Virus record (IMG/VR): IMGVR_UViG_3300043449_001534
Span: 1-41,606 of that record
Origin: a virus
Strand: one strand, 5' to 3'
Length of the DNA stretch: 41,606 nucleotides
The notes beneath the pieces were generated by a model. That model was not told where the DNA came from and did no database searches. It saw only the letters and a list, made by a program, of their open reading frames with translations. Within the stretch, counting starts at the first letter, position 1; each line of letters opens with the position of its first letter. Both the position numbers and the translations under genes were made by a program. Positions 31,053 to 39,177 of this stretch are shown piece by piece.

Positions 31053-32513
31053 ATGTCGAGAAAGAAAAAAACCAACCAGCAACAACAAAATGAGCAACCG
31101 AGGGTTGATAATGGGCTGGGTGACGCAATTCTGCCCTTCATGCAAACGCCTTACAGCAATCAAGTCTCATCCAGTGAGACCTTATTCAAAAACTTGCGTT
31201 ATTATCTAGTCAGTAACTTCCGGCAGATTCTATCCCAAGCCTATGCCGAAATAGGCCTTATTCGAACCATCTGTGACGTTCCAGTTGACGACGCCTTCCG
31301 TGGTGGAGTCGAGATTAAATCAAAACAGCTGAGTGAGGAGCAAATCCAAGACCTAATCGCTCGGGTTGACCGCGACGATGAGCTAGGGACTATTTCGCAA
31401 GCCTGCAAATGGAACAGGCTATTCGGTGGGGCAGGCGTCGTAATCATCACAGACCAAGATCCAGAAACACCGCTTAACCTTGACGCCATCTCTGAAAAGA
31501 CCCCGCTCGAATTTCGGGCAGTGGATATGTGGGAATTGTTTTGGGATAAGCAATCCTCTGAAGGTTTCAATATCGAGCTACAAGAGGAAGCCTACGAGTT
31601 TTATTCCTACTATGGCAAACGCCTTCATAAGTCTCGGGTAATGAAACTCAAGGGAATCACCCCACCGTCCTTCATTCGGCCAAGGCTGCGAGGCTGGGGC
31701 TTGTCTGAGGTCGAGGCCCTAGTCCGGTCCATCAACCAATACCTAAAGGCGACAGAACTGGGCTTTGAGGTCCTAGATGAATTTAAACTGGACATTTTTA
31801 AAATCAAAAACCTGACAAATACCTTGCTGACGCCGAATGGCTCCGAGCGTATTCAGAAACGGGTCCAGCTTGCGAACCTTCAGAAAAACTTTCAGAACGC
31901 GTTAACGATGGACTCTGAGGACGACTATGTCCAAAAACAATTATCGTTTAGCGGGCTATCGGAGGCCATGACTGGTTTCAGAATGCAGATTGCATCTGAC
32001 ATGAGAATGCCACTGACTAAGATATTTGGTATCAGTTCCGCTGGTTTCAACTCCGGTGAAGACGATATTGAAAACTACAATGCCATGGTCGAAGGGCAAA
32101 TTCGAGGGAAAACGAAATACATTATTCTTCGAATGCTTGAGATTAAATGCCAGCAGATGTTTGGCATGGTGCCAGATGATCTTGAGGTCAGTTTTAAACC
32201 CCTCAGAATCCTAAGCGCCGAGCAGGAAGAGAACGTTAAGAATTCTAAATTCAACCGCCTCATTCAAGCTAAACAGGCCGGTCTGATTAATGACCTAGAA
32301 TTTAAACAGGCTTGCAACAGGTCCCATTTGTTCGATATTCAGATTGATACCACCACCGACCAAATTGAGGCCGAACCACCTAGCCAGTCCACCGATGAGG
32401 ACAAGGCTGAGGACGGCAGCGAAGAAATGCCCAAGGCTGAAAAGGAAACATCAAGACAGAGCCAAATACAACCGAAAGAGGCCAAGGAAGAAAAGGAGCC
32501 ACAAAATGTTTAA
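31053..32513 (+). CDS. Portal protein (DUF1073-like)
   Basis: Dodecameric DNA channel at the head vertex. Start at 31053, where GAAGGAG precedes by 9 nt, gives 486 residues. IGLIRTICDVPVDDAFRGGV, then FGGAGVVIITDQD, RAVDMWELFWD, and FGISSAGFNSGEDDIENY are typical of the DUF1073 portal group. The last 60 residues are highly charged and low complexity (Glu, Lys, Gln). Confidence 0.85.
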   Translation: MSRKKKTNQQQQNEQPRVDNGLGDAILPFMQTPYSNQVSSSETLFKNLRYYLVSNFRQILSQAYAEIGLIRTICDVPVDDAFRGGVEIKSKQLSEEQIQDLIARVDRDDELGTISQACKWNRLFGGAGVVIITDQDPETPLNLDAISEKTPLEFRAVDMWELFWDKQSSEGFNIELQEEAYEFYSYYGKRLHKSRVMKLKGITPPSFIRPRLRGWGLSEVEALVRSINQYLKATELGFEVLDEFKLDIFKIKNLTNTLLTPNGSERIQKRVQLANLQKNFQNALTMDSEDDYVQKQLSFSGLSEAMTGFRMQIASDMRMPLTKIFGISSAGFNSGEDDIENYNAMVEGQIRGKTKYIILRMLEIKCQQMFGMVPDDLEVSFKPLRILSAEQEENVKNSKFNRLIQAKQAGLINDLEFKQACNRSHLFDIQIDTTTDQIEAEPPSQSTDEDKAEDGSEEMPKAEKETSRQSQIQPKEAKEEKEPQNV

Positions 32514-32811
32514 CGACAACAGTTTGGAAAAAGGTCGGGAAAAATATGGCCTTTTAAAAAATACAGATCAGAAACAATGGGAAGCCATTATTATGGAAAA
32601 ACTCGGAAGGTCAGGTTTTTCTCGATATGATATTTATCCCTTTGACCAACACATGGACGATAACTTTGTAAAAGCTAAACGAAATCTTTTATCGCAGGGA
32701 AAAATAAAAGAATGCCAATTCCGAACTAAGACTGGATGGGCACAAGGACAATGGATTCAAGGCTATCGCCTCTCATCATTTACTGGCGATTCGAACATTG
32801 AAATTAAATAA
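32506..32811 (+). CDS. Small protein with N-terminal MFND motif, copy 1
   Basis: 101 residues. It begins MFNDNSLEKGREKYG, the same motif as the next gene and the small ORF at 33184. The rest (SRYDIYPFDQHMDDNFVKAK) is unassigned. Located between portal and MuF-like genes, with AAAAGGAGCC before the ATG. The shared N-terminus suggests a common targeting or binding role. Confidence 0.5.
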   Translation: MFNDNSLEKGREKYGLLKNTDQKQWEAIIMEKLGRSGFSRYDIYPFDQHMDDNFVKAKRNLLSQGKIKECQFRTKTGWAQGQWIQGYRLSSFTGDSNIEIK

Positions 32812-32822
32812 TAGGAGCATCT

Positions 32823-33173
32823 ATGTTCAACGACGATAGTTTATTAAAGGGACAAGAAAAGTACGGCAATGCTCAATCACCAAAAATTATAGAAACCTAT
32901 TCAGAAAGTTATAAAGGTCAAACCATAAAATATACTATAAAAGAAACCTATAGTGAACCTTTTATATCTCCAGCAACGGGCAGAGAAGTTGTTCGAGTAA
33001 CATATAGAGTATTTGCCGACATGTCAGGCCCACTGGGTAAATTAGAATTAGATGAACAAGGATATTCTGTCGAACGAATTAAATCAGCCATTCAAAAATC
33101 TGCTAGAGCAGCTATTGATGAAGGTGTAGCTGAACACAAAAAATTAGTCGAAAAGACCTTCGGGAAAAAATAA
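32823..33173 (+). CDS. Small protein with N-terminal MFND motif, copy 2
   Basis: 116 residues. It begins MFNDDSLLKGQEKYG and continues with a different, beta-rich middle (YTIKETYSEPFISPATGREV) and a helical end (IKSAIQKSARAAIDEGVAE). Unrelated to copy 1 beyond the first 15 residues. TAGGAGCATCT precedes the ATG. Confidence 0.5.
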   Translation: MFNDDSLLKGQEKYGNAQSPKIIETYSESYKGQTIKYTIKETYSEPFISPATGREVVRVTYRVFADMSGPLGKLELDEQGYSVERIKSAIQKSARAAIDEGVAEHKKLVEKTFGKK

Positions 33174-33183
33174 AGGAGCATCT

Positions 33184-33219
33184 ATGTTTAACGACAAGAG
33201 TTTGAAAAAAGGCCAATAG
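33184..33219 (+). pseudogene. Truncated third MFND copy (11-codon ORF)
   Basis: ATG at 33184 encodes MFNDKSLKKGQ and then a TAG stop. It has the same AGGAGCATCT leader as copy 2. It is a relict or a translated leader peptide; the next gene starts 3 bp after its stop. Confidence 0.5.
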
Positions 33220-33222
33220 TCT

Positions 33223-33444
33223 ATGACAAACTTTATTAAAAATCCGATTCGAGAGTTTATAGATGTCACCGACGGACTTCAATCTGATTCGTTTCAGTGG
33301 TCCTATGGCGGCATCTATAAATGCCTAGTCTTTCACTATGGCAAGGATGAGGACCAAGGCAAAATTGCAATTAAATATCAGGGCGGTTATCTAATTTTTC
33401 AAACGCCCGATCTATTCAAAACATGGGTTGATAAACAAGGGTGA
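33223..33444 (+). CDS. Hypothetical small head-region protein
   Basis: Not recognised. 73 residues with beta-rich pattern (WSYGGIYKCLVFHYG, KIAIKYQGGYLIF). It directly follows the truncated MFND copy and may formerly have been joined to it, though it now has its own ATG at 33223. Confidence 0.45.
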   Translation: MTNFIKNPIREFIDVTDGLQSDSFQWSYGGIYKCLVFHYGKDEDQGKIAIKYQGGYLIFQTPDLFKTWVDKQG

Positions 33445-33449
33445 TGAGA

Positions 33450-33662
33450 ATGAGCGAAATTTACTGGCAGCCAGGTGTTACACTAGACGCAATCGAGAAA
33501 CAGGTTATCCTAAAAGCCTTTCAGTTCTTTGGGCACAATAAAACTCACACAGCTCACGCCCTTGGGATTGCTATTAGAACTCTCGACAATAAGCTGGCTA
33601 AGTATGAAAAGGAACAAGATGGTCAAGCAGATCGAATTAAAGCCGATCAAGCCGGAAACTGA
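33450..33662 (+). CDS. Fis-type helix-turn-helix protein
   Basis: 70 residues from the ATG at 33450 (AAGGG at 33438-33442). EKQVILKAFQFFGHNKTHTA and LGIAIRTLDNKLAKYE form the Fis/NtrC C-terminal type HTH (residues 15-52). A probable DNA-binding regulator placed among head genes. It overlaps the MuF-like start by 44 bp in another frame. Confidence 0.65.
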   Translation: MSEIYWQPGVTLDAIEKQVILKAFQFFGHNKTHTAHALGIAIRTLDNKLAKYEKEQDGQADRIKADQAGN

Positions 33663-34614
33663 CATTGTAGAGTTACTCGAAAAGGCCGTCATTCAGGCCC
33701 TACGAGAACAATTCTATAAGCCTATCCTTGAAGAGATTGGCGCAGGCCGTTCCAAGATACTTAAAAACGCCCTAGATGATGTTATTTCTGCCATTCTTGC
33801 CGGTAAAATTATCTTTGACCGTGGTACCTTCCGAGGAAAGTTTACGTCGAGTATATCCAAAGAGTTAAAATCTCATGGAGCGAGGTGGGACAAAGTCTCA
33901 GGATCATGGAAGATCCACTATTCAAAACTGCCCATTGAAATAAAAAACGCCATCGATCAGTCGCGCTATCGCATGGAACAAAAAATAAAAGCCATTGATA
34001 AAAAGATTGCTGCCATTATTCCAGATGAATTACTCAAGCACGTTAGGCTAGAGCATCTGTTTGACCGCCAGATTTGGGACCTAGACAATAAGTTTAGGGA
34101 TTCAATGGCCAAGGTAACCATTCAGCCAAAGTTCACCGAGGAGCAGCGAAAAAAGATCGCTGCTGAATATACTAACAACATGAAGCTGGACATTAAAAAA
34201 TGGATGGACGAGGAAATTGTCAGCCTCAGGAAAAAGGTCGATAAGCACGTTCTGACTGGCCTTCGATATGAAAACCTAGTCCCAATGATTCAGAAAAGCT
34301 ATGGGGTGAGCGTTAGCAAGGCAAGGTTCATCGCCCGTCAGGAGACTAACCTTCTCACGACCAAGTTTAGAGAAATCAGGTACACTGATGCGGGTGCCAA
34401 AAAATACATCTGGAGAACCGTGGTCGGAACTACTGCCCATCCAGTCCGACCCCAACATCAAAAGCTCAACGGTACCATTCAATCGTGGGACAGCCCGCCT
34501 ATCGTTTCTGAGCCCGACCAACCGATTAGGCGCGCCCATGCTGGCGCAGATTTTAATTGCCGTTGCATCGCAATTCCCATAGTCTCTTTCGATAAGGATG
34601 GGGACAAAAAATGA
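33619..34614 (+). CDS. MuF-like minor head protein
   Basis: Head morphogenesis protein of the Mu gpF family, 331 residues from ATG 33619 (AAAAGGAACAAG before it). The C-terminal 120 residues show the family core: RFIARQETNLLTTKFREIRY, WRTVVGTTAHPVRPQHQKLNG, and HAGADFNCRCIAIP. Residues 75-120 contain a WDKVSGSWKIHYSKLP segment of unknown role. It overlaps the next gene by ATGA. Confidence 0.8.
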   Translation: MVKQIELKPIKPETDIVELLEKAVIQALREQFYKPILEEIGAGRSKILKNALDDVISAILAGKIIFDRGTFRGKFTSSISKELKSHGARWDKVSGSWKIHYSKLPIEIKNAIDQSRYRMEQKIKAIDKKIAAIIPDELLKHVRLEHLFDRQIWDLDNKFRDSMAKVTIQPKFTEEQRKKIAAEYTNNMKLDIKKWMDEEIVSLRKKVDKHVLTGLRYENLVPMIQKSYGVSVSKARFIARQETNLLTTKFREIRYTDAGAKKYIWRTVVGTTAHPVRPQHQKLNGTIQSWDSPPIVSEPDQPIRRAHAGADFNCRCIAIPIVSFDKDGDKK

Positions 34615-34811
34615 TAAACGATTTATTCAAGAGCTTTTCCATTGAAGACCAAGAACGCGAAGACATTAAAATGATCAGACAAGCCTTTGATGACCTATAC
34701 AAAAAGGTCTGCAAGGCAACGCCTGAGCATAATGTTCATTACAAGACTTTAGTCGGGATGAAACTCGAAGAGGCTTGTTTCTATGCCGTAAAGGCTATCG
34801 CCCGTAAATAA
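34611..34811 (+). CDS. Acb2/Tad1-like small protein (putative anti-defence sponge)
   Basis: 66 residues. Pattern: KMIRQAFDDLYKKVC, then YKTLVGMKLEEACFYAVKAIAR, close to the shape of Acb2-type proteins (R...A...fE/L ... LEeA.~~avKAIar), which bind cyclic nucleotides and block CBASS or Thoeris defence. Many phages keep such genes next to head genes. Not decisive without a structure comparison; other helical hairpins are possible. Confidence 0.5.
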   Translation: MINDLFKSFSIEDQEREDIKMIRQAFDDLYKKVCKATPEHNVHYKTLVGMKLEEACFYAVKAIARK

Positions 34812-34817
34812 TTCCAC

Positions 34818-34893
34818 TGGATTGTAGCTCAGTTGGTAGAGCGCACGACTGTTAATCGTGTGGTCGCAGGTTCGAATCCTGCCAATCCAGCCA
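34818..34893 (+). tRNA. tRNA-Asn (anticodon GUU)
   Basis: A complete 76-nt tRNA including the CCA end: acceptor TGGATTG/CAATCCA, D-loop AGTTGGTA, anticodon loop CTGTTAA with GTT at 34851-34853, T-arm GCAGG TTCGAAT CCTGC, and discriminator G. All four stems pair fully. It would support Asn codons used heavily in the fibres and capsid. Confidence 0.97.
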
Positions 34894-34907
34894 TTCAGGT
34901 GACTACT

Positions 34908-35108
34908 ATGAATGAACAACAAAAAGAGCTAACTAAACATGAACGCATCATCATTAGATTGGCAAGGCAAGGCTTAAAAAACCGGGAGATTGCCCTAATG
35001 ATTAACCGACATTATGCCACCGTCCGATGGCACGTTGATAATATCAGACGTAAAACAGGTCTAAAGAAAAAACAATTCGGCCAGATTAATCTATTAAACG
35101 AACGCTAA
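34908..35108 (+). CDS. LuxR/GerE-type helix-turn-helix protein
   Basis: 66 residues from the ATG at 34908. LTKHERIIIRLARQGLKNRE, IALMINRHYATVRWHVDNIR and KTGLKKK make a complete LuxR-type HTH domain and nothing else. Probably a phage transcription regulator of late genes, like other stand-alone HTH proteins. Starts 14 bp after the tRNA. Upstream codons in the same frame lie inside the tRNA and are ignored. Confidence 0.75.
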   Translation: MNEQQKELTKHERIIIRLARQGLKNREIALMINRHYATVRWHVDNIRRKTGLKKKQFGQINLLNER

Positions 35109-35162
35109 CTCGGCAAATCTTGCTTACTTGACACGCAACAGCCTCTAATCAAAACTGGTTGT

Positions 35163-36278
35163 ATGCGTGAAAATCAAAAAACACCATTACTCGAAGGCAA
35201 GGTATTCTACGGACTTCACTTTGCCTCCGGAATAGCTCAATACCAGAACGCTGGTTCGGACCCCGAGACTATCTTTATTTCTGAAACGGTAGCCAAGGAA
35301 ATGAATAAATCCTTTGCTGGCCGCCCTGTTTTTATCAATCACATCGACGACCTTAATACTGAAATCGTGGCCAATGAATGTGTGGGCTATGTTGTTGAAT
35401 CCTTTTTCAATAAGTCTGACGGGTTCCACTGGTGCAAGTTTGTTATCACGACCGAAGAGGGCCTACGAGCTATTGAACAAAATAATTGGAAACTCTCAAA
35501 CGCCTACTTTCCTAAGTCGTTTGGGGCATCTGGTGTCTGGCATGGTGCCGACTATTCTAAAGAGGTTGTTGAGGCCGAGTACGAGCATCTGGCGATTGTC
35601 CAAAATCCTCGCTACAATGAATCAGTCATTTTAACCCCAGAGCAATTCAAAAAGTATAATGAAGAAAAAGAACTGGAGTTGAAGCGTCTCGCGAACTCCA
35701 AAGAAAACAAAGGAGTTTTATCAATGTTAACTTTCTTCAAGAAAACGAAAGTAGAGAACGCACTAGACCTAGAAAATATGTCAGTGACTCTCCCCAAGAG
35801 CAAGGTTGAGGTAACCATCTCAAAACTTGTAAACGATGCCGACGAAAAGGAGATGAATAAGGAAGAGCCAAAAGAGGCCCATCCCGAGCATTTCGTAAAA
35901 GTCGGTGACTCCATGATGAACGTTCAGGCCCTCATTCAGAAGCATGATGATATGTGCAATGAGATTGCTGAACTCAAGCGCATTAATGATGAGTTGAAAA
36001 AGAAACACGAGGGAGCTGAGGAGCCTGAAAAGAAAGAGGAGCCAAAGCCCGAGGAGAAAAACGACGACTCTGAAAAACCTCAGAATGAAGAACCTGAGAA
36101 AAAAGAGGAGCCAAAAAAAGAAGAACAGAACGACGATGATGAGGATATGCCAGAGAAAAAGCATAACCATTTCGACGATCTTAAAAATGCGCCAGCGTCA
36201 GCCTTTAAGAACCAACAGGTTATTGAACTGGGTTCCGACATGGTTGCTCGCGGAAAAGCACGTTACGGAAATAACTAA
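35163..36278 (+). CDS. Prohead protease (DUF2213-like) with C-terminal scaffold
   Basis: 371 residues. Residues 1-170 fit the DUF2213 head protease type: GKVFYGLHFASGIAQYQ, FAGRPVFINH, WKLSNAYFPKSFG, YEHLAIVQNPRYNES. Residues 188-371 are acidic and lysine-rich with a coiled-coil segment (MCNEIAELKRINDELKKKHE), like a scaffold. A strong internal start at 35724 would make the scaffold part alone. Weak start site at 35163. Confidence 0.75.
   Translation: MRENQKTPLLEGKVFYGLHFASGIAQYQNAGSDPETIFISETVAKEMNKSFAGRPVFINHIDDLNTEIVANECVGYVVESFFNKSDGFHWCKFVITTEEGLRAIEQNNWKLSNAYFPKSFGASGVWHGADYSKEVVEAEYEHLAIVQNPRYNESVILTPEQFKKYNEEKELELKRLANSKENKGVLSMLTFFKKTKVENALDLENMSVTLPKSKVEVTISKLVNDADEKEMNKEEPKEAHPEHFVKVGDSMMNVQALIQKHDDMCNEIAELKRINDELKKKHEGAEEPEKKEEPKPEEKNDDSEKPQNEEPEKKEEPKKEEQNDDDEDMPEKKHNHFDDLKNAPASAFKNQQVIELGSDMVARGKARYGNN
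35724..36278 (+). CDS. Nested in-frame scaffold protein (lambda Nu3-like)
   Basis: An internal ATG at 35724, in frame, is preceded by AAAGGAG with 8 nt spacing, a stronger site than that of the full-length gene. It would yield 184 residues beginning MLTFFKKTKVENAL, the coiled-coil acidic scaffold part only. This matches the lambda C/Nu3 arrangement. Expected to assemble the procapsid and be removed by the protease. Confidence 0.7.
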   Translation: MLTFFKKTKVENALDLENMSVTLPKSKVEVTISKLVNDADEKEMNKEEPKEAHPEHFVKVGDSMMNVQALIQKHDDMCNEIAELKRINDELKKKHEGAEEPEKKEEPKPEEKNDDSEKPQNEEPEKKEEPKKEEQNDDDEDMPEKKHNHFDDLKNAPASAFKNQQVIELGSDMVARGKARYGNN

Positions 36279-36297
36279 ATAAAAAAGGAGAATTACA

Positions 36298-36762
36298 ATG
36301 TCATTAGAATTAAACCAGTTTGTTCAGGCTCCCGTCCTTGGAATGACCGATATGAAGTTCAACTTCAACACCATGAGTGTTCAGGTTGATAGCTCCGAAA
36401 CCGGAGAAATCGTTGCCGGTCAAGCCGTTGTTGTTGTTGATAATGCAGGTGGCGTACCTAAAGTCGTTGCTGCTTCTGCAAATGACGATAAAGTTTGGGG
36501 CTTCGTAAACTACGATATCAAATCTCAGAAATTCGTTGCTTCTAACGCAATGGAAGTATCCACCGAAGGAAACGTTCTGTTTCTTCTATCCACTGGCGCG
36601 ATTGGCCGAGGCGCACAAGTTACCCTCGACGTTTCGGTCGCTGGCGGCGTTGCTGCGGCAGTAACTGGTGATCGTCTTGTTGGCTACGCGCTTGATAAAG
36701 CATCGGCTTCAGGTGCCCTTATTCGTGTTCGCCTCTATGGACCTCATGCGGCCTTGGCTTAA
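36298..36762 (+). CDS. Capsid decoration (cement) protein
   Basis: 154 residues, beta-rich, without Cys or Trp-rich motifs apart from one Trp. GEIVAGQAVVVVDNAGGVPK and VWGFVNYDIKSQKF are typical of DUF2190-like stabilising proteins that bind the capsid surface. Located directly before the capsid gene with AAAGGAGAATTACA upstream. Confidence 0.65.
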   Translation: MSLELNQFVQAPVLGMTDMKFNFNTMSVQVDSSETGEIVAGQAVVVVDNAGGVPKVVAASANDDKVWGFVNYDIKSQKFVASNAMEVSTEGNVLFLLSTGAIGRGAQVTLDVSVAGGVAAAVTGDRLVGYALDKASASGALIRVRLYGPHAALA

Positions 36763-36789
36763 TCAAATCAAATAAAGGAGAATTAAATC

Positions 36790-37809
36790 ATGTCAAAAAT
36801 CTTAGATAAACACGGAAACAAAATCGTTCTTAACGAACAGGAACAGCGCATTGCTGACCTCAACCAGCGGCGCATGAACGCCCTTGGTTATGAAGTCAAC
36901 ATTACGACACTCACCACCATCGCCAAAAAAATCACAGAACAGAAGTTCTTTGAAATTGCACCTGCAGACTACCTCCCCGTTCGCGTTGGCGAAGGAGCTT
37001 GGTCCACCAATCTTGTTACTTATCGCTCATTTTCTTTGGGTGATGATTTCATGGCTGGCGTTATCAATACTGGCAGTAACAATGACCGCCTCGCTGCTGC
37101 TGATGCTGGAGTGGATTCTGTCACAGTTAAAGTAAGCAACTGGGCGAAATCAATTCACTGGTCTTTGCCTGACCTTCAGTTAGCCGCTAAATCCGGCAAC
37201 TGGGATTTGGTTACTACTAAAGAAAAAGCCCGCAAAAAGAACTGGGACCTTGGTATTCAAAAGATCGCTTTTTTGGGCGGTGGACAACCTGGGGTTTTGG
37301 GTCTCTTGAACCAAGCCGGTATTGAAACCAATACAACTTTCCTCACTAAAGCTATCAGCACCATGACTCCTTCTGAATTGAAGGCGTTCTGCGCTGGCAT
37401 CCTCGAAAAATATCGTGCGAATTGTAACCGCACAGCTTGGCCTACTCACTTCATCATTCCAGAGAGTGACTACCTTGGTTTGGCAGCGCCTTCATCTGCT
37501 GACTTCCCATTGAAATCAGTATTGGCTGTTTTGGAAGAAACTTTCAAAATCATGACTAAAAAACCTGATTTTAAAATTCTTCCTTTGGCTTATGCTGATG
37601 CTGCTTATAACGCTGCTGCCGGTATCAATAAACAGTGTTACGTTCTCTTGAACTACGAAGAAGAATCACTCCGCATGGATATCCCAGTGGACTACACTAA
37701 CACTTTGGCAAACAGCATTGATAACTTCTCTTTCCAAAACGTAGGCTATGGTCAATTCACTGGCGTTCAGGCTTACCGTCCGAAAGAGCTTATTTACTTC
37801 CAGTTCTAA
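36790..37809 (+). CDS. Major capsid protein (DUF2184-like)
   Basis: Forms the head shell, 339 residues with an HK97-type fold expected. Features of the DUF2184 group: LTTIAKKITEQKFFEIAPAD, WSTNLVTYRSFSLGDDF, WAKSIHWSLPDLQLAAKSG, IAFLGGGQPGVLGLLNQAG, THFIIPESDYLGLA, and a C-terminal FTGVQAYRPKELIYFQF. A ribosome binding site AAAGGAGAATTAAATC precedes the ATG. A terminator follows. Confidence 0.85.
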   Translation: MSKILDKHGNKIVLNEQEQRIADLNQRRMNALGYEVNITTLTTIAKKITEQKFFEIAPADYLPVRVGEGAWSTNLVTYRSFSLGDDFMAGVINTGSNNDRLAAADAGVDSVTVKVSNWAKSIHWSLPDLQLAAKSGNWDLVTTKEKARKKNWDLGIQKIAFLGGGQPGVLGLLNQAGIETNTTFLTKAISTMTPSELKAFCAGILEKYRANCNRTAWPTHFIIPESDYLGLAAPSSADFPLKSVLAVLEETFKIMTKKPDFKILPLAYADAAYNAAAGINKQCYVLLNYEEESLRMDIPVDYTNTLANSIDNFSFQNVGYGQFTGVQAYRPKELIYFQF

Positions 37810-37832
37810 CAAGTCCTTGTTGGTACTTGTGC

Positions 37833-37870
37833 GGCGGTCTAGCGCCTCATCCTCGTTAGGCCGCCTTTTT
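37833..37870 (+). terminator. Rho-independent terminator after the capsid gene
   Basis: GGCGGTCTA (37833-37841) pairs with TAGGCCGCC (37857-37865, one G-U) around a 15-nt loop, followed by TTTTT (37866-37870). Would lower transcription of downstream connector and tail genes relative to the capsid. Confidence 0.75.
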
Positions 37871-37883
37871 GTGTGGGGGAGCA

Positions 37884-38321
37884 ATGTACGTAAATCCGAC
37901 GAAGAGTGATTTTCAAAATTATTTTTATAGGGATTTTCCGTTCACGGCGAACCCGAGCGATCTGACTAAAGTCCAGACGAAGGATATTACTAAGGCATTC
38001 TGCGATGCAGACTCAATGATCAATCCTGAACTATTTGCGTCTCAGTCATCCTACACATTGGGTTATCTGCATCTGGCAGCCCATTTTCTTGTTATGAATC
38101 TTCGAGCATCCTCTCAGGGGATCAGTGGACAGTTTGGATGGCTTGAAACTTCAAAAAGCGTCGGCTCCGTTAGTGAGGGGTTACAGGTCCCTCAGCGCAT
38201 TATGGACAACCCGATGTTCGCGATGCTCTCAAAAACTAACTACGGGGCAAAATATCTTTATATGATCTTGCCGATGCTCAGTGGCCAAATCTTCATCGTG
38301 AGCGGGGAGACATTGCCCTGA
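37884..38321 (+). CDS. DUF4054-like head-tail connector
   Basis: 145 residues from the ATG at 37884 (GGGGGA before it). The pattern FQNYFYRDFPFTANPSDLTK, DADSMINPELFASQSSYTLG and YLHLAAHFLVMNLRASSQG is that of DUF4054 connectors, which join the portal to the neck. TGATG overlap with the next gene. Confidence 0.75.
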   Translation: MYVNPTKSDFQNYFYRDFPFTANPSDLTKVQTKDITKAFCDADSMINPELFASQSSYTLGYLHLAAHFLVMNLRASSQGISGQFGWLETSKSVGSVSEGLQVPQRIMDNPMFAMLSKTNYGAKYLYMILPMLSGQIFIVSGETLP

Positions 38322-38797
38322 TGGATGATATTAAGGTGGATCTGAAAAATGCCGATCTCGTGAAGCTAATAAGAATGTTTGGCGGTATTATCCCCAAGGT
38401 TCGGCTTGGTATTTTAGGCGACAAAACAAATAGAAAAGCAGGCCAAGGTGAGGTTCCAAGTAATGCAGAGATCGGTTTAAAGCATGAGTATGGCGACAAT
38501 GAGGTTCCTTGTCGGTCATTTCTTCGAATGCCTATTCAGACCAAATTAAATAAATACCTTGAAAAAGAGGGCGCCTTTGAAAAGGACACTCTTGATAAAA
38601 TGGTCAAAGAGGGGAACCTAGTTGAGTTTGTAAAAAAAATCGGGGTGATTTCCGAGACAGTGGTATTAGATGCGTTTCATACTGGCGGTTTTGGAGCTTG
38701 GCCTCCGCATAGCCCAAACTATGAAAACAATACTGGGATGCTGCTCGTGGACACTCAACAGCTCAGAAATAGCATTACGCATGAGGTGGTCGAATGA
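38321..38797 (+). CDS. Head completion / neck protein (HK97 gp10-like)
   Basis: 158 residues. VRLGILGDKTNRKAGQGEVP, IGLKHEYGDNEVPCRSFLRM and MLLVDTQQLRNSITHEVVE give the phage virion morphogenesis pattern. Likely forms part of the neck. It overlaps the next gene by ATGA. Confidence 0.7.
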   Translation: MDDIKVDLKNADLVKLIRMFGGIIPKVRLGILGDKTNRKAGQGEVPSNAEIGLKHEYGDNEVPCRSFLRMPIQTKLNKYLEKEGAFEKDTLDKMVKEGNLVEFVKKIGVISETVVLDAFHTGGFGAWPPHSPNYENNTGMLLVDTQQLRNSITHEVVE

Positions 38798-39177
38798 TTA
38801 TCAATGCGAAGGATTTTAAACTGAATCAAAATATCGGGACGCTTCCAAACGTTTCATCGACCTTGATGAATTGGATGCAACCTTTCACGATTTCGAAGGT
38901 AATTAAAACAGTCGTCAACCATGAGCTCGTTGAAACTCTTCAGGTTGTGGCCTTTGAGGGCGTTGTCGAAGCGGGAACTCCCGAACAGCTTGAGATCAAA
39001 CCAGAGGCGCAAAGATCATGGAAGTGGGTAAATATCTGGACCCTACCGACAATTAACCTTCTGACCGATGATATTGTTGAATCTATGGGCAAAAACTACC
39101 GTATTAAGTCTAAACAGGACTGGGCGCAATACGGCTATATTCAATATGAAGCTGTCGAAGATTGGGTGGATGTATGA
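38794..39177 (+). CDS. Neck or stopper protein
   Basis: 127 residues, beta-rich with Trp-rich C-terminus (YRIKSKQDWAQYGYIQYEAV). Function inferred from place between the gp10-like protein and the tail terminator, and coupled to both by ATGA. No clear family. Confidence 0.5.
   Translation: MIINAKDFKLNQNIGTLPNVSSTLMNWMQPFTISKVIKTVVNHELVETLQVVAFEGVVEAGTPEQLEIKPEAQRSWKWVNIWTLPTINLLTDDIVESMGKNYRIKSKQDWAQYGYIQYEAVEDWVDV

Noticed and set aside
34833-34907. Longer LuxR-type gene starting inside the tRNA
   Set aside because: The frame is open only because the tRNA lacks stops; the ATG at 34908 after the tRNA gives a complete HTH protein.
35820-36170. Reverse-strand 116-codon ORF with strongly hydrophobic sequence
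   Set aside because: It is the antisense of the Glu/Lys-rich scaffold (GAG/AAG codons read as Leu/Phe), a composition artefact.
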